A stretch of DNA of 64,000 nucleotides, taken from the NCBI RefSeq assembly GCF_020520425.1, contig NC_079489.1, positions 20,546,001 to 20,610,000 of the forward strand. Reading direction: 5' to 3'. Below are positions 24,767 to 37,856 of the stretch, piece after piece (positions within the stretch are counted from its first letter, which is position 1; the number at the start of each line of letters is the position of its first letter). Source of the stretch: Spinacia oleracea. Lineage: Eukaryota; Streptophyta; Magnoliopsida; Caryophyllales; Amaranthaceae. Position numbers and translations under genes: made by a program. The notes under the pieces were generated by a model, which saw only the letters and a program-made list of their open reading frames with translations, was not told the DNA's origin and made no database searches.

Positions 24767-27700
24767 TCAAAGATGTTGAAAAACCAAATTGTGACAAGTT
24801 CTGTCACAAGGATAAGGGCAGTCAATGATTTTGGTCTCAGCTCGATCAAAATACCAGTTGCCGACTGCGTCTGCGATCCCCTGCATATTATGAATAACTT
24901 ATGTTAGCACAATTCGTGGACTGTGAACAATGGTGCACCAAAAGAACATATGTGTACAACCAAAAGAACATGCCATATTTATTATACTTTTTTGTTATAA
25001 AAAAATAATATATTATTTTACTTTTTATTATATAAATATAAATATGTTCATGTGCGTTCTTTTTACATCAGGTATTGTTCTTTTAGCTATGTACTTCAGT
25101 ACTTGTGTTCTTTAAGGTGCACCATGGCCACCTTCTAAATTGCGATATTAGCATGCTTGTCCAGAAAGTAAACAAAAAGGGCATTTTTGTATACTTATGG
25201 GGCACAAATGGAATGACAAGAGTGGATATTGGATGACAATATTATTCAATCCATGCAAATATGCAATAGCTCAAGGAGTTAGAAACATGTATTGTTTTTC
25301 TTGGAGAAAAGCACAATGGCCAGCCTAATATACCCACAGTTGAAGTTCAATCCTTTTACCTATATAACTATATTGGCTACATACAAAGTACGGCGTATAA
25401 ATTAAGGAACTACAAGGGCCATTAATAAAAGGCAATGCATGCTGTATCATTGACCATAACAAAACTACGAGAGATAAAGAGGATTACATACTTTATTTCC
25501 GATATGAGGTGAACCGGGAGCACGCCATGTATCCTGTCTCTCAGTCTGGCCATGAGCGAAGCATGAATTAATGAAATACCCGTTCTTTCTGAACTTGCCA
25601 AAGCGCGTTATTGCACCCAGCATCTGTCTTCTAAAACCTGTTTCAAATGGTTCATTCCAGTGTCAATGATATGTGCCAATGGAAGCCTATCAAAAAAGAA
25701 AGAAAAACTAACAAAAACATCGGGGAAAAAGATCGATAAGACAGCAAGTGAAAAAAAGAGGTGACCTTGGAGAAATCGCATTTGTGGAGCACTGCAGTGT
25801 GCATTATTCAACTTGCAAGCATACCATTTTCCTTGAGGATCAGAAGATGCAGGAGCCAAACTTGCCTGAATCTGGTTGAAGCAAAATTTAGGATCATAGG
25901 TGGGTGAGTTTTAAATCTTAATTTAAGGCCAATTTTTATTTTTTCTAGTATAAATTTGAACAAAATACAGTAATGGTTTGCAGGCACATTTATGCAGTCT
26001 TTGATCGTTGCCGACAAGACATTGCCGGGATCATTTTATCATGAATGAACAAGAACTTGAGAGCTACTTCCTAAATGTACTACATCCTTGCAAGAGGTGA
26101 TAATGAATATTAACGGGTATATTACTATAAAGTTATGCTATATTGACTGGCCTTATTTATGGAATGGGTACGTTCTCACTTATTGACAAAACAGAAAACG
26201 GCAGGAGAACAGACCAAAGCCGTGCAACAGGTGATAATAAATCCACAAATCCAATGTTATCCATTCCTAAGTTCTTTGGTAACTAGCTGATTCCATATTT
26301 ATCTCTACACTTTCCCCGTAGTCCACTAGTAGTCTGGTACCCTAACTAGTAATTACACTTAGAATATACAGGTTGTCCACACTGCTGCACTTTGACAGAC
26401 ATATTGTTCATCTTAAACAGATTCAAGTCAAAGACGAAAACGCCAAAAATTAAGACTCACCTGCCATGCATCATATGCTGCATTAACGAGAAATAATGGC
26501 GTCTTTACATCTGCTATTAAACGATGGGGGAAGAAGCACTGACAAGAGAATGAACGTTAACAAGATGTTAGGCTTAGGACAGGAAATAAAACAAAGGTTT
26601 TTAATCCTATTATTAATGCAGATTACATGCTTGCTAGAAAGATGTGTTACCATGATTGGATTTAGGCGACTAGTACAGCTGCGAGGAAGGTGTGGACCCA
26701 CACCCTGCAATATTCACAAGATGGCCATGCATTAGTATCTAATAAATGTAAAGCCAAAGAGATAATGTAATTGTAATGTAATCGTAATATAATCGTAGAT
26801 ATTCTTATGTATATCGTAGATTGTTTTAATGTAAACGTAATAAGAATATCTACGATTATTTACATAATCTATCAGTTGCATATGAGTTAACATATCTACT
26901 AATGTCAATTAAGAATAATACCTGCAACCGAACAAGACTCCCGAATAATTTTCTCATAGTGCGATGACCCGCCACGTCAATTCTGTGAAACCAAATACAA
27001 CAATATGTATCAAGAATGCCAGATGTGTAAGAGAAAATATATGTTCAATACAATATATATTTGCGTATTACATTGAAGCTTTCGTTTTTTTTCTTTTGTT
27101 AACAAGCTCTTTCAACCATTCCTTATTCCATTTTCTGCTTTCCCTTTCAGCAATGATCATGATGCAAAAAAAAAAAAGTACATTTGCCAACTACATTTAT
27201 CAGAATAATATTGTCATAGATTGTCATACTTTGTTTATAAGATTAGTACAATTTACACCATTTGAATATTATTGAAAGACAGTTACAAAAGCTTATAAAC
27301 AGTAGAATACTGTATCGTGATTAAACTATGAATGAAGGACATGATTAGTTGATTAGTATTCGGTTACTTAAAATTAAGGCTCTTACGCATCAAGGAACAA
27401 CCCAGCATCACTTAGGCACTTGACTCTTGTATGTCCTGGGAACAATGAACGGAACTCATCACAATGAAGAATCGATGCCACACCTCCAGCCGAACATCCA
27501 GAGAGTAGAGCCTATAAAAAGAATAGTTAACTTTTGCAGAACCCCAGACACGCATGGTTCCTTCTAGAACAAAAGAAAATCATTACCTGATTTGCATACC
27601 TCATTCCTAGCGACTTTAATTCTTCCATAGCAGCTGAATATATGCGCTGTCCTCTAAAGTACAATTGTGCTTTCTACAGAAACAATATTACATTGATAAA

Positions 27701-29682
27701 TCTTAAGGTAGCAAGAGTATCTGTATTCTTGATAATGCAAATATTACTAACAAATATACGAAGTATGTAGTTAGGAATTAGGACAGATTTTAACTGGCTA
27801 GTTTGTCAAAATAGACCTTCTGTTATCAATTTTCTTGTGACCTTTTTGAGTTTTCTATCTTTTGGTCTTTCAGTGGTTTTATGGTATCTTCAATTTCTTT
27901 CAATAAACATAGACCCTGGTTATACAAACCTCATTTTGGCTGTCCCCACTGAATGAGCCGCCATCACAATAACGAATCTTCACTCGGTTCCAATTGTAAA
28001 AATCTGCAGAAAACCATTGAATCATAATTGAAGCACAATAACTGTTAGAACTAGAACAGAAATCCAACAGAGACCAGAAAGAAAAAAGAAAATCTGCTGG
28101 TGACAAAATATTTACCAGGATTTTCTGAAAGCTTATTGCTAAGTAATCCCGGAAATGCTAAGAATTTCTCCATGTACTTTGAGGAACCATGACGTGTTTT
28201 CTTTCTATATACACAATTTCTGATTGTATCACACCATCCTCCCCCCTGTTAATTATCATCTCAAGCGACAAAATCAGTAGTGCAACCAACATGGGGGGAA
28301 ATAGATTCCAACTTGTAGAGCATATTAGCTGAAAAGCAGCAATGCTAGCAAGATGTCGCTGAATAGTCAAGATTTTTAACGCACCTCAAGTTGAACTAGC
28401 CAACTGTTTGCCCCTGATCCGTATCCCCGGTGGAGATGGTAACCCGGTAATGATCCATCCAAGCAGACTGCATGTCAAAACAAATAAAATTTATAAACAT
28501 AAAAAGCAACTATGCTTGTTGGGTCTTTCGTGTCTGAATAAGGTGAAAGACACTTGGACTATTCATAAAAGTGTCAGACTCAGGTATAGATCCAACAGTG
28601 ACACAGAAACTTCAAAACTTGAAGATATGGGGAACCAATTAATACGAGACTTCAAAGTTATGATTTGGACATGCGATTCTATCTAACTGGGTAGTGGCTA
28701 GCATTAAGGTGTCCACAGTCCACACTCATTCATGAGTGTAAACTCTGTCAAGTTGTATGCTGAATTGAGCTAAAACAAAGGATCAGAACAGCTATGGAGG
28801 GGTTGAGTAAAAGTGACTGAAATAGTGAAATGTGATTCATGTACTTCAAAGAACTGATAAATTATTAGTGTAAAATAGAAAGCCCTTCTAGTAACCAAAT
28901 GTTAATGTCCAAGTTATCGTGGCGTGATCCAATCAATAACGATTTTTTCCAGATTATAGTCCCTTCCCAAACATGAAGCTGGCATTGATGATTAAATTGC
29001 ACAATTGCCATTAAACTTCTCCTTTGTCCTCTAAATTACCAAGTTCTTTCCTAGCTAATGCATCTTATTACTCATCCAATTACCCAAAGGCAATAATGTG
29101 TATATGCAGCTTAACTAAAACTAGCATAACAACTCCTTAGAACTGTAATCACCCACAGGACAAATCACAAAACTCAGCATTGAAGCTCTACAATTCAATC
29201 ACAAGCATCGAGAAGTCGGCATCCACCCCCAGCAACATATTTGCATCAAGGAATTGAACTAAAACCGTAAGAAAAATCATTCATTCAAGCCACTCAACAG
29301 AAAAACAAATGCTCAACCAGAAAAACCCAGAAAAAACCAATCAACTGACAAATACAGAAACAAAAACTATGATTCAAAAGACAAATTAAAAGAGAAAAAA
29401 CAAATTTATTGATAATTATGAGATAAAAAATATAGAAATGAAGAGTATACCAGCTCCTTTAGCAGCAGCAGAAGAAATGAGAGTGAGACCCACCATAAGA
29501 GGTTTATTATCAAGAACCCACCCATACTTCTGCTCATCATAAGCAACCATCTCTGTCACATTTAATCCCTCAAAACAATCCACTTTTTGCCATGAAATTA
29601 ACACAATTATAACACCTAAAACCCAGAAAATCTTCATGGGTTTTACTAAAAATAACCTCAAATTTCCCAGTTTAGGCATCAT
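24767..29682 (-). CDS. Pectin acetylesterase (CE13)
   Basis: Twelve exons in minus order: 29682-29451, 28467-28385, 28245-28116, 28003-27930, 27673-27587, 27511-27387, 26982-26922, 26704-26651, 26538-26461, 25871-25766, 25637-25492, 24880-24767 (1290 nt, 429 residues). It removes acetyl esters from cell-wall pectin and should be secreted: residues about 16-37 form a hydrophobic signal peptide or anchor. A second Met at 16 could be the start. Family motifs in order: [24 protein letters not shown] (nucleophile Ser209), NAAYDAWQ (Asp305), SCFAHGQ (His372) and a Cys-rich C-terminus ([12 protein letters not shown]). All exon phases agree. Length is normal for the plant family. Which paralogue cannot be told by eye. 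Confidence 0.94.
26790..26858. repeat. 18-bp perfect inverted repeat in an intron
   Basis: TAATCGTAGATATTCTTA (26790-26807) is mirrored exactly at 26841-26858, with a 33-bp spacer. It lies in the pectin acetylesterase intron between exons 7 and 8, among GTAATCGTAAT repeats. It could be a MITE core or a hairpin in the pre-mRNA. Confidence 0.85.
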
Positions 29683-31433
29683 AATTCCTGCTTAATCTCA
29701 CTTAAAAAATTAAATTAAAAAAATTCCCTTTTTTAGAGCAAGATTTTTTCATTGATGAAAAGGAGATTTAATTTGAGTTTTAATAAGCACAAAAAATGAA
29801 TGTGAAATGGGCGCCACCAAGAAAAGGACAAAGGCCGGGAGGTGAAAAATGTGATTGCATTGCAGCTGGACTTTACAGTTGTTGTTCACGGAATTGATGG
29901 TATGTTAGTTATTACTGTATTAATTAGTAATTATATTATAAAGCATTAATTTATAATGGGCGAAATTCCCGGGTAAAATCTTTGTCATTCTTCTTGGTAA
30001 AAGGAGTGTCAAAACCGAAATTAGCAGACATAAGTATATTGTTTTTGGTAAAGAAATCTAGTATTTGTATTGTCGGTGACATCTTTCTAGGAAAAGTGAT
30101 GACTTGATGAGTTGATATTTGATGGTGGTGCTAATGTGCTATGGTGGAATTATGGTACTTTGGTAGGGTATTAGATCTTAGGTTTCATGGCCACCAGTTG
30201 GGCTTCTTTGTCTACAAAATTGAGGGGTCCTAAGTCTTCACTGATCGAAAGAAAACAACAAATTGTTTGACATGTGTTCGATGAACGAACGTCAAGGCGG
30301 GCCGCATGGGTGGTAGCTTACTGGTCAAACGTAGGGTGCAAATGAGCCGAGTTTCAATAAACTACTCGCGTTCAGGCTTAATTAAAGCTCGTTCATGTTC
30401 TTTTGTTTAATAAATGAGGCTAAGGTTGAACAAATTTTGAAGCTCGTTTAATAAACGAGCTTGAACATGAACATATGTATGCTCGTTCATTTATGTTAAT
30501 GAACAACTCGTTTATTTATGTTCATTAACACGCTCATCTATTTGGGTCATAATCAAATTTTTCATACATAATTGTATGATCATAGATAAAAATCGTATTC
30601 TGGCTTTAATTTTAACAACCAAAAAATATATATATCATAGAATAAAACTATTTTGAATTTAAATGGCTAAATTAGTGCACGCTCAAGATTATGTTATCAA
30701 ATGGTTAAACTTTAAAGTGCAAAGCTCCTCAACATCCTCCCGCAATCGTAAAGGCAGTTTCACGAACGTTTGCGATTGAAAACATAAAAGTATCCTACTG
30801 GTTAGCACCAGATCAATCGGATGAACTAGTACTTCTTCATCTTCATTGAAGTCAATATGCACAACTTTGTGATGTCGACTCCAATAAAAAAAACCTTAAG
30901 CAAGAACGTCATTCTTTTCGAACCTGCAATTTATTTTTCTATCCCTTGATGAGAATGTCTTTCTATTCGAATTCACCAAACATCTCAACATAACAAGAAC
31001 ACCCTTTTTTTCGAACCGGTTAGTTTCTCTTCTCTTGAGAGAAATCATGCTCAATCCATCATTGGTTTTCTCTCTCTTTATGAGAACGTCTCTCTTTTCG
31101 AACTCACCAAAAATCTCAACATAACGAGAAACCCTTCTTTCCGAACCCGTTAGTTTCTCTACTCTTGAGCGAAATCATGCTCAATCAGTCATTGGTTTTT
31201 CGAAGGAAAACCAATCTCAAATCCTTCTTTGGATTTTTGAAGCAAAACCAAACTCAGATTTGTACTCGAGTTGGATGTGATCCCAAGTACAAGTCTTTTC
31301 TCCAACACAAACTCATCTTCTACCTATTATTCACAGCGGAAGTATTATATTAACTATAAATTCCGCCGGTGGGTTTATTTTTCTAACCCACCGACAGGCG
31401 GAAAATTTTATAGAGGGTACCTAGGATCTCCTT
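29683..31433. other. Pectin acetylesterase upstream region, repeat-rich
   Basis: No gene is seen. 29683-29830 is the probable 5' leader and promoter of the pectin acetylesterase. A palindrome-rich block lies at 30350-30560, including GCTCGTTTAATAAACGAGC at 30442-30460 (arms extend to 30440-30462) and a GTTCATGTTC/GAACATGAAC pair around it. Its repeated GCTCGTT(T/C)AT motifs look like part of a non-autonomous transposon. A tandem duplication follows at 30968-31207. Confidence 0.45.
30968..31207. repeat. Tandem duplication, about 131-bp unit
   Basis: CGAATTCACCAAACATCTC at 30968 and CGAACTCACCAAAAATCTC at 31099 begin two adjacent similar units that share TTAGTTTCTCT, CTCTTGAG and AAATCATGCTCAATC. 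A weaker partial unit precedes them near 30907. No coding potential seen. Confidence 0.75.
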
Positions 31434-31448
31434 AGGCTTTTGATACCA

Positions 31449-34400
31449 TGACAAATGTTGCTCAAAAGCCTAAACTTATCACTCACCAACGTAAATACTT
31501 AGAGTGCATCATATATATAAGTTAACTCCTAGTCTAACTCAAATTCAACTACGTTTGTACGCTAATCGTAATATGTAATACTATCCTTTGCATATTAGGA
31601 TACTAACATTACTCTAATTCTATATCGTAACACCCCCCCTCAAAGTGGAGCATGAAGATCTCGACTGGCCATCTTGCCAACAAAAAATTCAAATTATGCA
31701 TTTCATAATGCCTTTGTTAAAATATCTACTAACTGCACCTTTGTAGATACATATGATGGACAAATGCTTCCTTCCTTAATTGCGTCTCGTATAAAATGAC
31801 AGCCTACCTCAACATGCTTTGTCCTCTCACGAAACACTGGATTTTGTGTTGTGTGACGTGCAGACTGACTATCACAAAACACATTCATACCTTGCTTGTG
31901 CTCCACCCTTTAATCTCTAAGTAGTTGTTTCAACCACTTCAGTTCACATGTGAGTGTTACCATTGAACAATACTCTTCCTCTCCTGGCAGGCGCGACACC
32001 GTATGTTGTTTCTTAGTTTTCTAGGACACCAAGTAATACCACAACCCTATTAATGAACGAGGGCGTTAGTGGGAAACTAGCCCAATCTGAGTCACACAAT
32101 CCTTCTAAACGCAATGCACTATCAAAACGTATAAGGATGCCTTGTCCCAAACATTTTTTTAAGTATCATACTACTCTCAAAGTTGTTTCCCAATGCTCCT
32201 CATTTGACGCCTGCATAAATTGTGATAAAATATGCACTTGAATATGCCAAGTCTGTCCTTATTAACAAAATATTTCAGATGGCCTATATCCTTCATTTTA
32301 AAACATTGACTCAAGTAAGATTTGAAGTTGTTCAGTGCAAATATGTTTTTTCCTGCAGTGATCATATCATCAACGTACATGAGTAATGAGTAATCTGAAT
32401 TCATGTTTGAATCCACACTACTTCAAGGCAATAGATAATTTCTCAAACCAACACCGAGGTGCCTGTTTCAAACCATAAAATGAATTTTTCATCCTGCAAA
32501 CTATGTCAGTATTATCTTTTCAAAATCCAAGCGGAATTTTCATATAGATTTCTTCCTCTAAGTCACCATGTAAGAAAGCATTATGCACATCCATTTGGTG
32601 TACCTCCTAATTTTTCACTGCTGCAACAACCAAGAAAGTTCGTATTGTTGACATTTTAGCAACCGGAGCAAAAGTCTCCTTATAATACGTACCTTCTACC
32701 TGATGATTGCCTAAGAAGACCAATTGTGCCTTGTTCCGGATCAAGTTGTCGTCCTCATCTTTTTTTTTTTCGTATACACCCACTTTCTTCCTAGTGCTTT
32801 CTTTCCCGGGGGTAATTTTTCTAGTATCCATGTCCCCTGCCCTTCAAGAGCTTTGATCTCGACAACCATTGCCGCTCTCCATGCTTCATGTTTCATTGCC
32901 TCTTTAAATGTTTTTAGGGCTTTGCTGTCTGTTATCGCTGCAATTAAATTTCTATGTTTTGCAGAAAATCATTCATTATTAACAAAATATTTTATAGAAT
33001 AAGGAGTACATAAGGAAGTCACTATCGAGGATGAATTTCCCAATGAACTATTATTTTTCCGTATAGTGTGCATGACGTAGTCACATATTTTGAAAGAAGA
33101 ATATTTTGTTCGTTTCCCTCTCCCCAACTCCTCCTCATTATCCTTACCTACTGTCTCAACAATACTACTTCCCAACTTCGTAGCATTGTTGTTGATGCCC
33201 CTAGCTACCTAGCCCATTGTTGCATGTTCTACTGTCGAAGCAGAGGAGTGGGGCGTTGCCTGGCCTGCTGTCGCAATAGAGGAATGGGGTGCCTCCTGCA
33301 GTGCCTCATCAGTGCCTCAATGCAGCGCATCTTCAGCGCCTCGATGCATTGCCTTAACGTCTTAGTATCTCCTTATGGTTGCAGCGCCTCGTCTTGTGGA
33401 TGCAGCGCCTCACTTTCCGACCCTGCATCTATACGCACCAACACCCCTTCATGCCTCTTCTTTTGTTTAATGGAAGCGTGGCGCTGCTGCTTTCCCTCAT
33501 GACTACGTAATACCAACGCATCATCATCATTATCATAAATCATCACAAGTGTCTTATTCTCATCCCTAACAACATCCTCCGTCATACTTTCATTATAGGG
33601 AAATACTTTTTCATGAAATCTAACATCGCGGGACACAAAAAATTCTTGAGTTTCCAAGTCAAACAATTTCCACCATTTCCTACCAAATGGATAGCTAATG
33701 AGAATACATCGTCTACCCTGAGAATAAAATTTGTCCCCTTTACTCCGTTGATTGTAAGCGTACCAAAGGCACCTAAAAGTACAAATTAACTCATACGACA
33801 GAAATTTTCCGAATAACATCTCATACGGAGTTTTATTATCAAGCAAAGGAGTAGGATTCCTATTAATCAATTAACATGCCGACAAAACAGACTCCCCCCA
33901 AAAGTTTCTTAGGCAAATTTGATTGAAACCGTAATATACGGGCGACATTTAAAGTGTTGATGTTTTCGTTCTACCCCACCATTCTACTGAGGAGTACCAA
34001 CACATGATGATTCAAACAAAATACCACTCTTAAAGAAATAACCTTTCATGCAGTTAAATTCCGTCCCATTATCACTTCGTATCACCTTAATATCCTGATT
34101 AAACTGGCGTTTACTCATTATATCAAAATTCATAAACATGTCCTCCACCTCATTTTTATCATGAATCAAATAAATCCACACAGCTCTAGAGAAATCATCA
34201 ACAATAGTGAAAAAAATACCGAGCTCCACAAGACGAACTTGTCTTGTAAGCCACCCACGGATTTAAATGTATTAACTCAAACATTCTACCAGCTTTATTC
34301 TCACTAATAGGAACACTAATTCTAGTATGCTTTTCATGAGGGCATGCATCACATACTTTATTATTTGTCCGAACAACATTGTGTAACTGAGGTATAATCA

Positions 34401-34938
34401 AAATTTCTCTAACGCATATCCCATTCGTTGATGCCACAATTCCACTACACAATATGTTCCAAGTGCACACACCTCGACGGACGGTACGCCACGGAAAAAA
34501 ATAGTCCATGTGCTCGTTCACCCAGGACAATCATCCTCCTCATCGATCGGTCTTGTGAGGCCTGCCTTCGTAGCCGCGCCTTGCTGGCCTTGAGTTCCTT
34601 GTTGCCCAGTAAGTTTATGTGCACTCACCGCTGCTACTACTCCTCGGCCTCCTCTACTTTCAGTCCGTCCATACCCTGCTTCCTTAGCAAGGATCTCCTT
34701 CTTCGATGGTTTGTCGTTGTTAATAGCCATGGAAGATGACTACTGAAGTGCAAACATGACAAATATTGCTCAAAGGCTTAAACATATCATTCACCAACGT
34801 ATATACTTATAGTACATCATATAAAGAAGTTAACTCCTAGTCTAACTCTAACTTCAAGTTTGTACGGTAATCTTAATACGCAATACTATCCTTTGCATAC
34901 CATGATACTAATATTATTCTAATTCCATATCGTAACAC
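31449..34938 (-). mobile_element. Ty1/copia retrotransposon, decayed
   Basis: Two LTR-like ends, 31449-31632 and 34757-34938, begin and end TGTTACGATAT / TTTGTCA on the minus strand and differ at roughly one position in seven. By usual plant rates that is several million years, if they are a true pair. Between them, on the minus strand and in copia order, are gag-like, GAG-pre-integrase, integrase (TIVDDFSRAVWIYLI, IRSDNGTEF), reverse transcriptase (YVDDMI) and RNase H ([13 protein letters not shown]) pieces. The body is shorter than a full copia element and broken in many places. A stretch resembling the initiator-tRNA-Met binding site lies just outside the left LTR (about 31434-31447), so the structure may come from recombination between two copies. 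No target duplication found. Confidence 0.85.
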
Positions 34939-35042
34939 TATTATTCCGGTTCGGTTACCCATATTTTGATTTCCGAGTTCGATTTAGGCTTTTCGATTTA
35001 TTTTGCACAAACCTACTATTTAACGGCCTGAAACAACAAGGC

Positions 35043-35624
35043 TTAAGGGGCCGTTTGGTTGGAAAAGGGGAAAGGAAAATAGAATGAGAATGGAAATCAA
35101 GGAGAATGGAAAGAAAACCCTTTGTTTAAGAATGGTGATTGGTTTCCCCATTCTTATCCCCTCCCTCTCTCCTAAATAATAAATAATAAATAAGAAATAA
35201 TAAATAACTAATTATAAATATTAAATTAAAAATTAATAATAATTAACTACTCCGTATAAAAATTAAAAATTAATAATAATAAATAAATAAGTAAAAAAAG
35301 TAAATAAATAAATAATTGATTATATATGATTTAATATTATATGTTATATATTATTTATTTATTGTTATTTATTATTTTTTGTTTGTTATTTATTATTCCG
35401 TATTTGTTATGAAAAGAGGGTGGTCAAGGGAATGAGAATGTCAAATCTTTGTGGGGGGTGGGGGTAAGGTATCATTGTAGAGAGATTTGGGGGTAAGTGA
35501 AAAAGAAAAGAGGGTAAAGGGAATGACAAAAACTACCAAAACAAACAACAATAAAGGGAATGAAACTCCGTCATTCCCTTTCTCTTTCCCTTTCTTGAAG
35601 ACCCCCAACCCAACGCCCACTTAA
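35043..35624. mobile_element. Non-autonomous TIR element (about 580 bp)
   Basis: TTAAGGGGCCGTTTGGTTGG (35043-35062) is mirrored by CCAACCCAACGCCCACTTAA (35605-35624). Inside the ends are complementary purine-rich and pyrimidine-rich blocks (GGAAAGGAAAATAG against CATTCCCTTTCTC). The core is an AATAAATA-rich stretch. No coding capacity; superfamily uncertain. Confidence 0.6.
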
Positions 35625-35644
35625 TTCGCCCCCTTTACTTTTAG

Positions 35645-37266
35645 GGCATTACTATTCGACGTCCATTTTTACGCAAAACGCCCACCTTTATTTAAGGAAA
35701 TGTCCCTTTTGTCCCTCTCATCCCACCCCACCCCACTCTCACTCATCCCCACTTCTCCACTCACTTACCCCACTTTCTCTCACTAGACCCACCACCAAAT
35801 TCCGGCAACCACTATTTTTATCGGCCCCACTTTAGCCACCGCCATCATAAGCCCGCCAACCACCACCTCAATTCATATCATTGTCACTCCCTCCACTCCG
35901 TGAGCTCAACCATCGGCACCTCCACCGTCGCCGCCACCACCACCACCTTTTATCGTCATCATCGTGATTGAAGTGAAATTTTGGCCGAGAACATAAATGA
36001 ATTTTTATTATGTTTGTTTATATGTTGACTAGAATTAAGTTTGTTTGTTGACTATAATTAAGTTAATAATCAGTTAAGGAAAAAAAATTCGACTGTGTTC
36101 TGGAAAAATTATTTATTGACGTTATAATTAATAAATGTCCCTAAAAAAAGAACCTATTTAATAATACAAAACAAAATATAAAAATATTAATTAAATAATA
36201 ATTACAAATGTAATAAATTTTTGACGAAGAATTAATTCGGGAAAAATGACGTATTAACAAAAAAAAATTACGTAATAGGGCTGACATCCCTATCTTGTCC
36301 TAGGGAGGGAATTGGGATGGGAGCCCTATTCCGTGTTTAATAATGGCGACAAAATTGAAAAACACGGAATAGGACTGAGATCCCTATCTTGTCTTAGGGC
36401 TGGAGTTGGGATAGGAGCCCTATTCGGTGTTTTGTAATGACAAACAAGAATGACAAAAAACATGGAATAGGGCTGAGATCCCTATTTCGGCCTAGGGCGG
36501 GAATAGGGGTGGGAGCCCTATTCCATATAAACGGACAAAAAAAAAACATGCAACATATACGCGGAATAAGGTTGAGATCCCTATTCCATTCCTAGGAATG
36601 GAATAGGGTTCTTAGCCCTATTCCATGTAAAACACGGAATAAGGTCAAGATCCCTATTCCATATTTTACATGGAATAGGGTTGAAATTCCTATTCCATAC
36701 CTAGTTAAGAATAGGGCCAATATTCCTATTCCTACCTAGGAAGGGAATAGTGTTCTTAGCCCTATTCCATGTAAAACATGGAATAAGGTCAAGATCCCTA
36801 TTCCGTGTTTTACATGGAATAAGGTCAAGATCCCTATCCCGTGTTTTACATGGAATAGGGTTGAAATTCCTATTCCATACCTAGGTAAGAATAGGATTTC
36901 TGGCCCTATTCCGAAAAAAAAAAAATCTAACATGTAACTCGGCCGTCGACGATGGTGGAGGCGGCATCCCTTCTACTTGAACCGACGAGCTAGCCTTTAA
37001 CTTTTTCTTTGGACCCTTTTCAAACTCGTTCATTGTGATGCGCCGACATTGGTGGGTGGAAGTGGTGGATGATGGTGGTGGGTGCCGGTAGTGGTGGCGC
37101 CGGTGGGAAAGAGGTGGAGATATTATGAAAAGAGAAAGTGATGTATGAGTTGGAGTGGGGTTTGGGATGGGGGGTGGGGTGGGGTGTATAAGGGTAATAT
37201 CGGGTTTTTACCGTTAAAAAAGCGGGCGACATGCATAAAAGCGGGCGACGAATAGCGTGGCATTAC
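35645..37266. mobile_element. Mutator-like non-autonomous element with long TIRs
   Basis: The ends share TATTCG(A/T)CG and then a long imperfect inverted repeat of about 110 bp: a C-rich left arm (CACCCCACCCCACTCTCACTC, about 35720) against a G-rich right arm (about 37150-37190). GGCATTAC occurs directly at both outer edges (35645-35652 and 37259-37266) and may be the target duplication. However, an 18-bp copy of the right end elsewhere (23556) also carries GGCATT, so it may belong to the terminus. The interior is non-coding, with a self-complementary array. Confidence 0.5.
36270..36915. repeat. Self-complementary GAATAGGG/CCCTATTC array
   Basis: Many alternating copies of GGAATAGGG and CCCTATTCC, usually with GAGATCC or GGAGCC between them. 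Units are about 60-70 bp and each can fold on itself; ACCTAGG lies at several fold centres. The array fills the middle of the Mutator-like element. A transcript of it would be strongly double-stranded. Confidence 0.8.
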
Positions 37267-37444
37267 TTTTATTATAGAAAATTATACTTACTAGTTACTA
37301 CTCACGTATTTAAAAATTTGTGCAATTTAACTCTAGACTCGTTTCTTTTGGACTTTCTTCTTCTTTATAATTTCAGTCACTTCAATTTAGATTCATCCGG
37401 TCAAACTTGCGCACTTGGGCCAAATCAAATTTATGATGTCTCTT

Positions 37445-37713
37445 CACTACAAGAAATTGTACTATTAACGACGGAAAATCCCGTCGCAAAAGGCCAATAA
37501 TGGTTGATTAACGACGGGATTTTCCGTCGCGAACCCGTCATAAAAGAGGGTCGTCGTTAATGGTAAATTCCGTCGTTAACCCGTCGTAAAAGACATTTGC
37601 GACGGTTGTTCCCGTCTTTGTTGGGTTGTTATCCCCGTCGCAAAAGCCCTTTTGCGACGGGATTTTTCCTCGTCGTTATTAGGTTGTCATAAAAGATACA
37701 AATTCTTGTAGTG
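37445..37713. mobile_element. CACTA-type MITE, copy 1 (269 bp)
   Basis: Begins CACTACAAGAAATTGTA and ends TACAAATTCTTGTAGTG, flanked by a CTT target duplication (37442-37444 and 37714-37716). The interior has repeated GACGGG and CCCGTCG motifs in both orientations, like CACTA subterminal sites. No coding capacity. Two relatives lie in HYH intron 2. Confidence 0.9.
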
Positions 37714-37856
37714 CTTGAAACTAATTTGTTCCCTTCTTTTACGATACTTCCTCATTGGTAAAAACATTAAACTTAACTTTTCTTATAATTAAATTAGTGA
37801 CTAATTTTATTTACATATGTCATAAAGGGCAAAAAGTCAGCATGCTTAATTATTGG

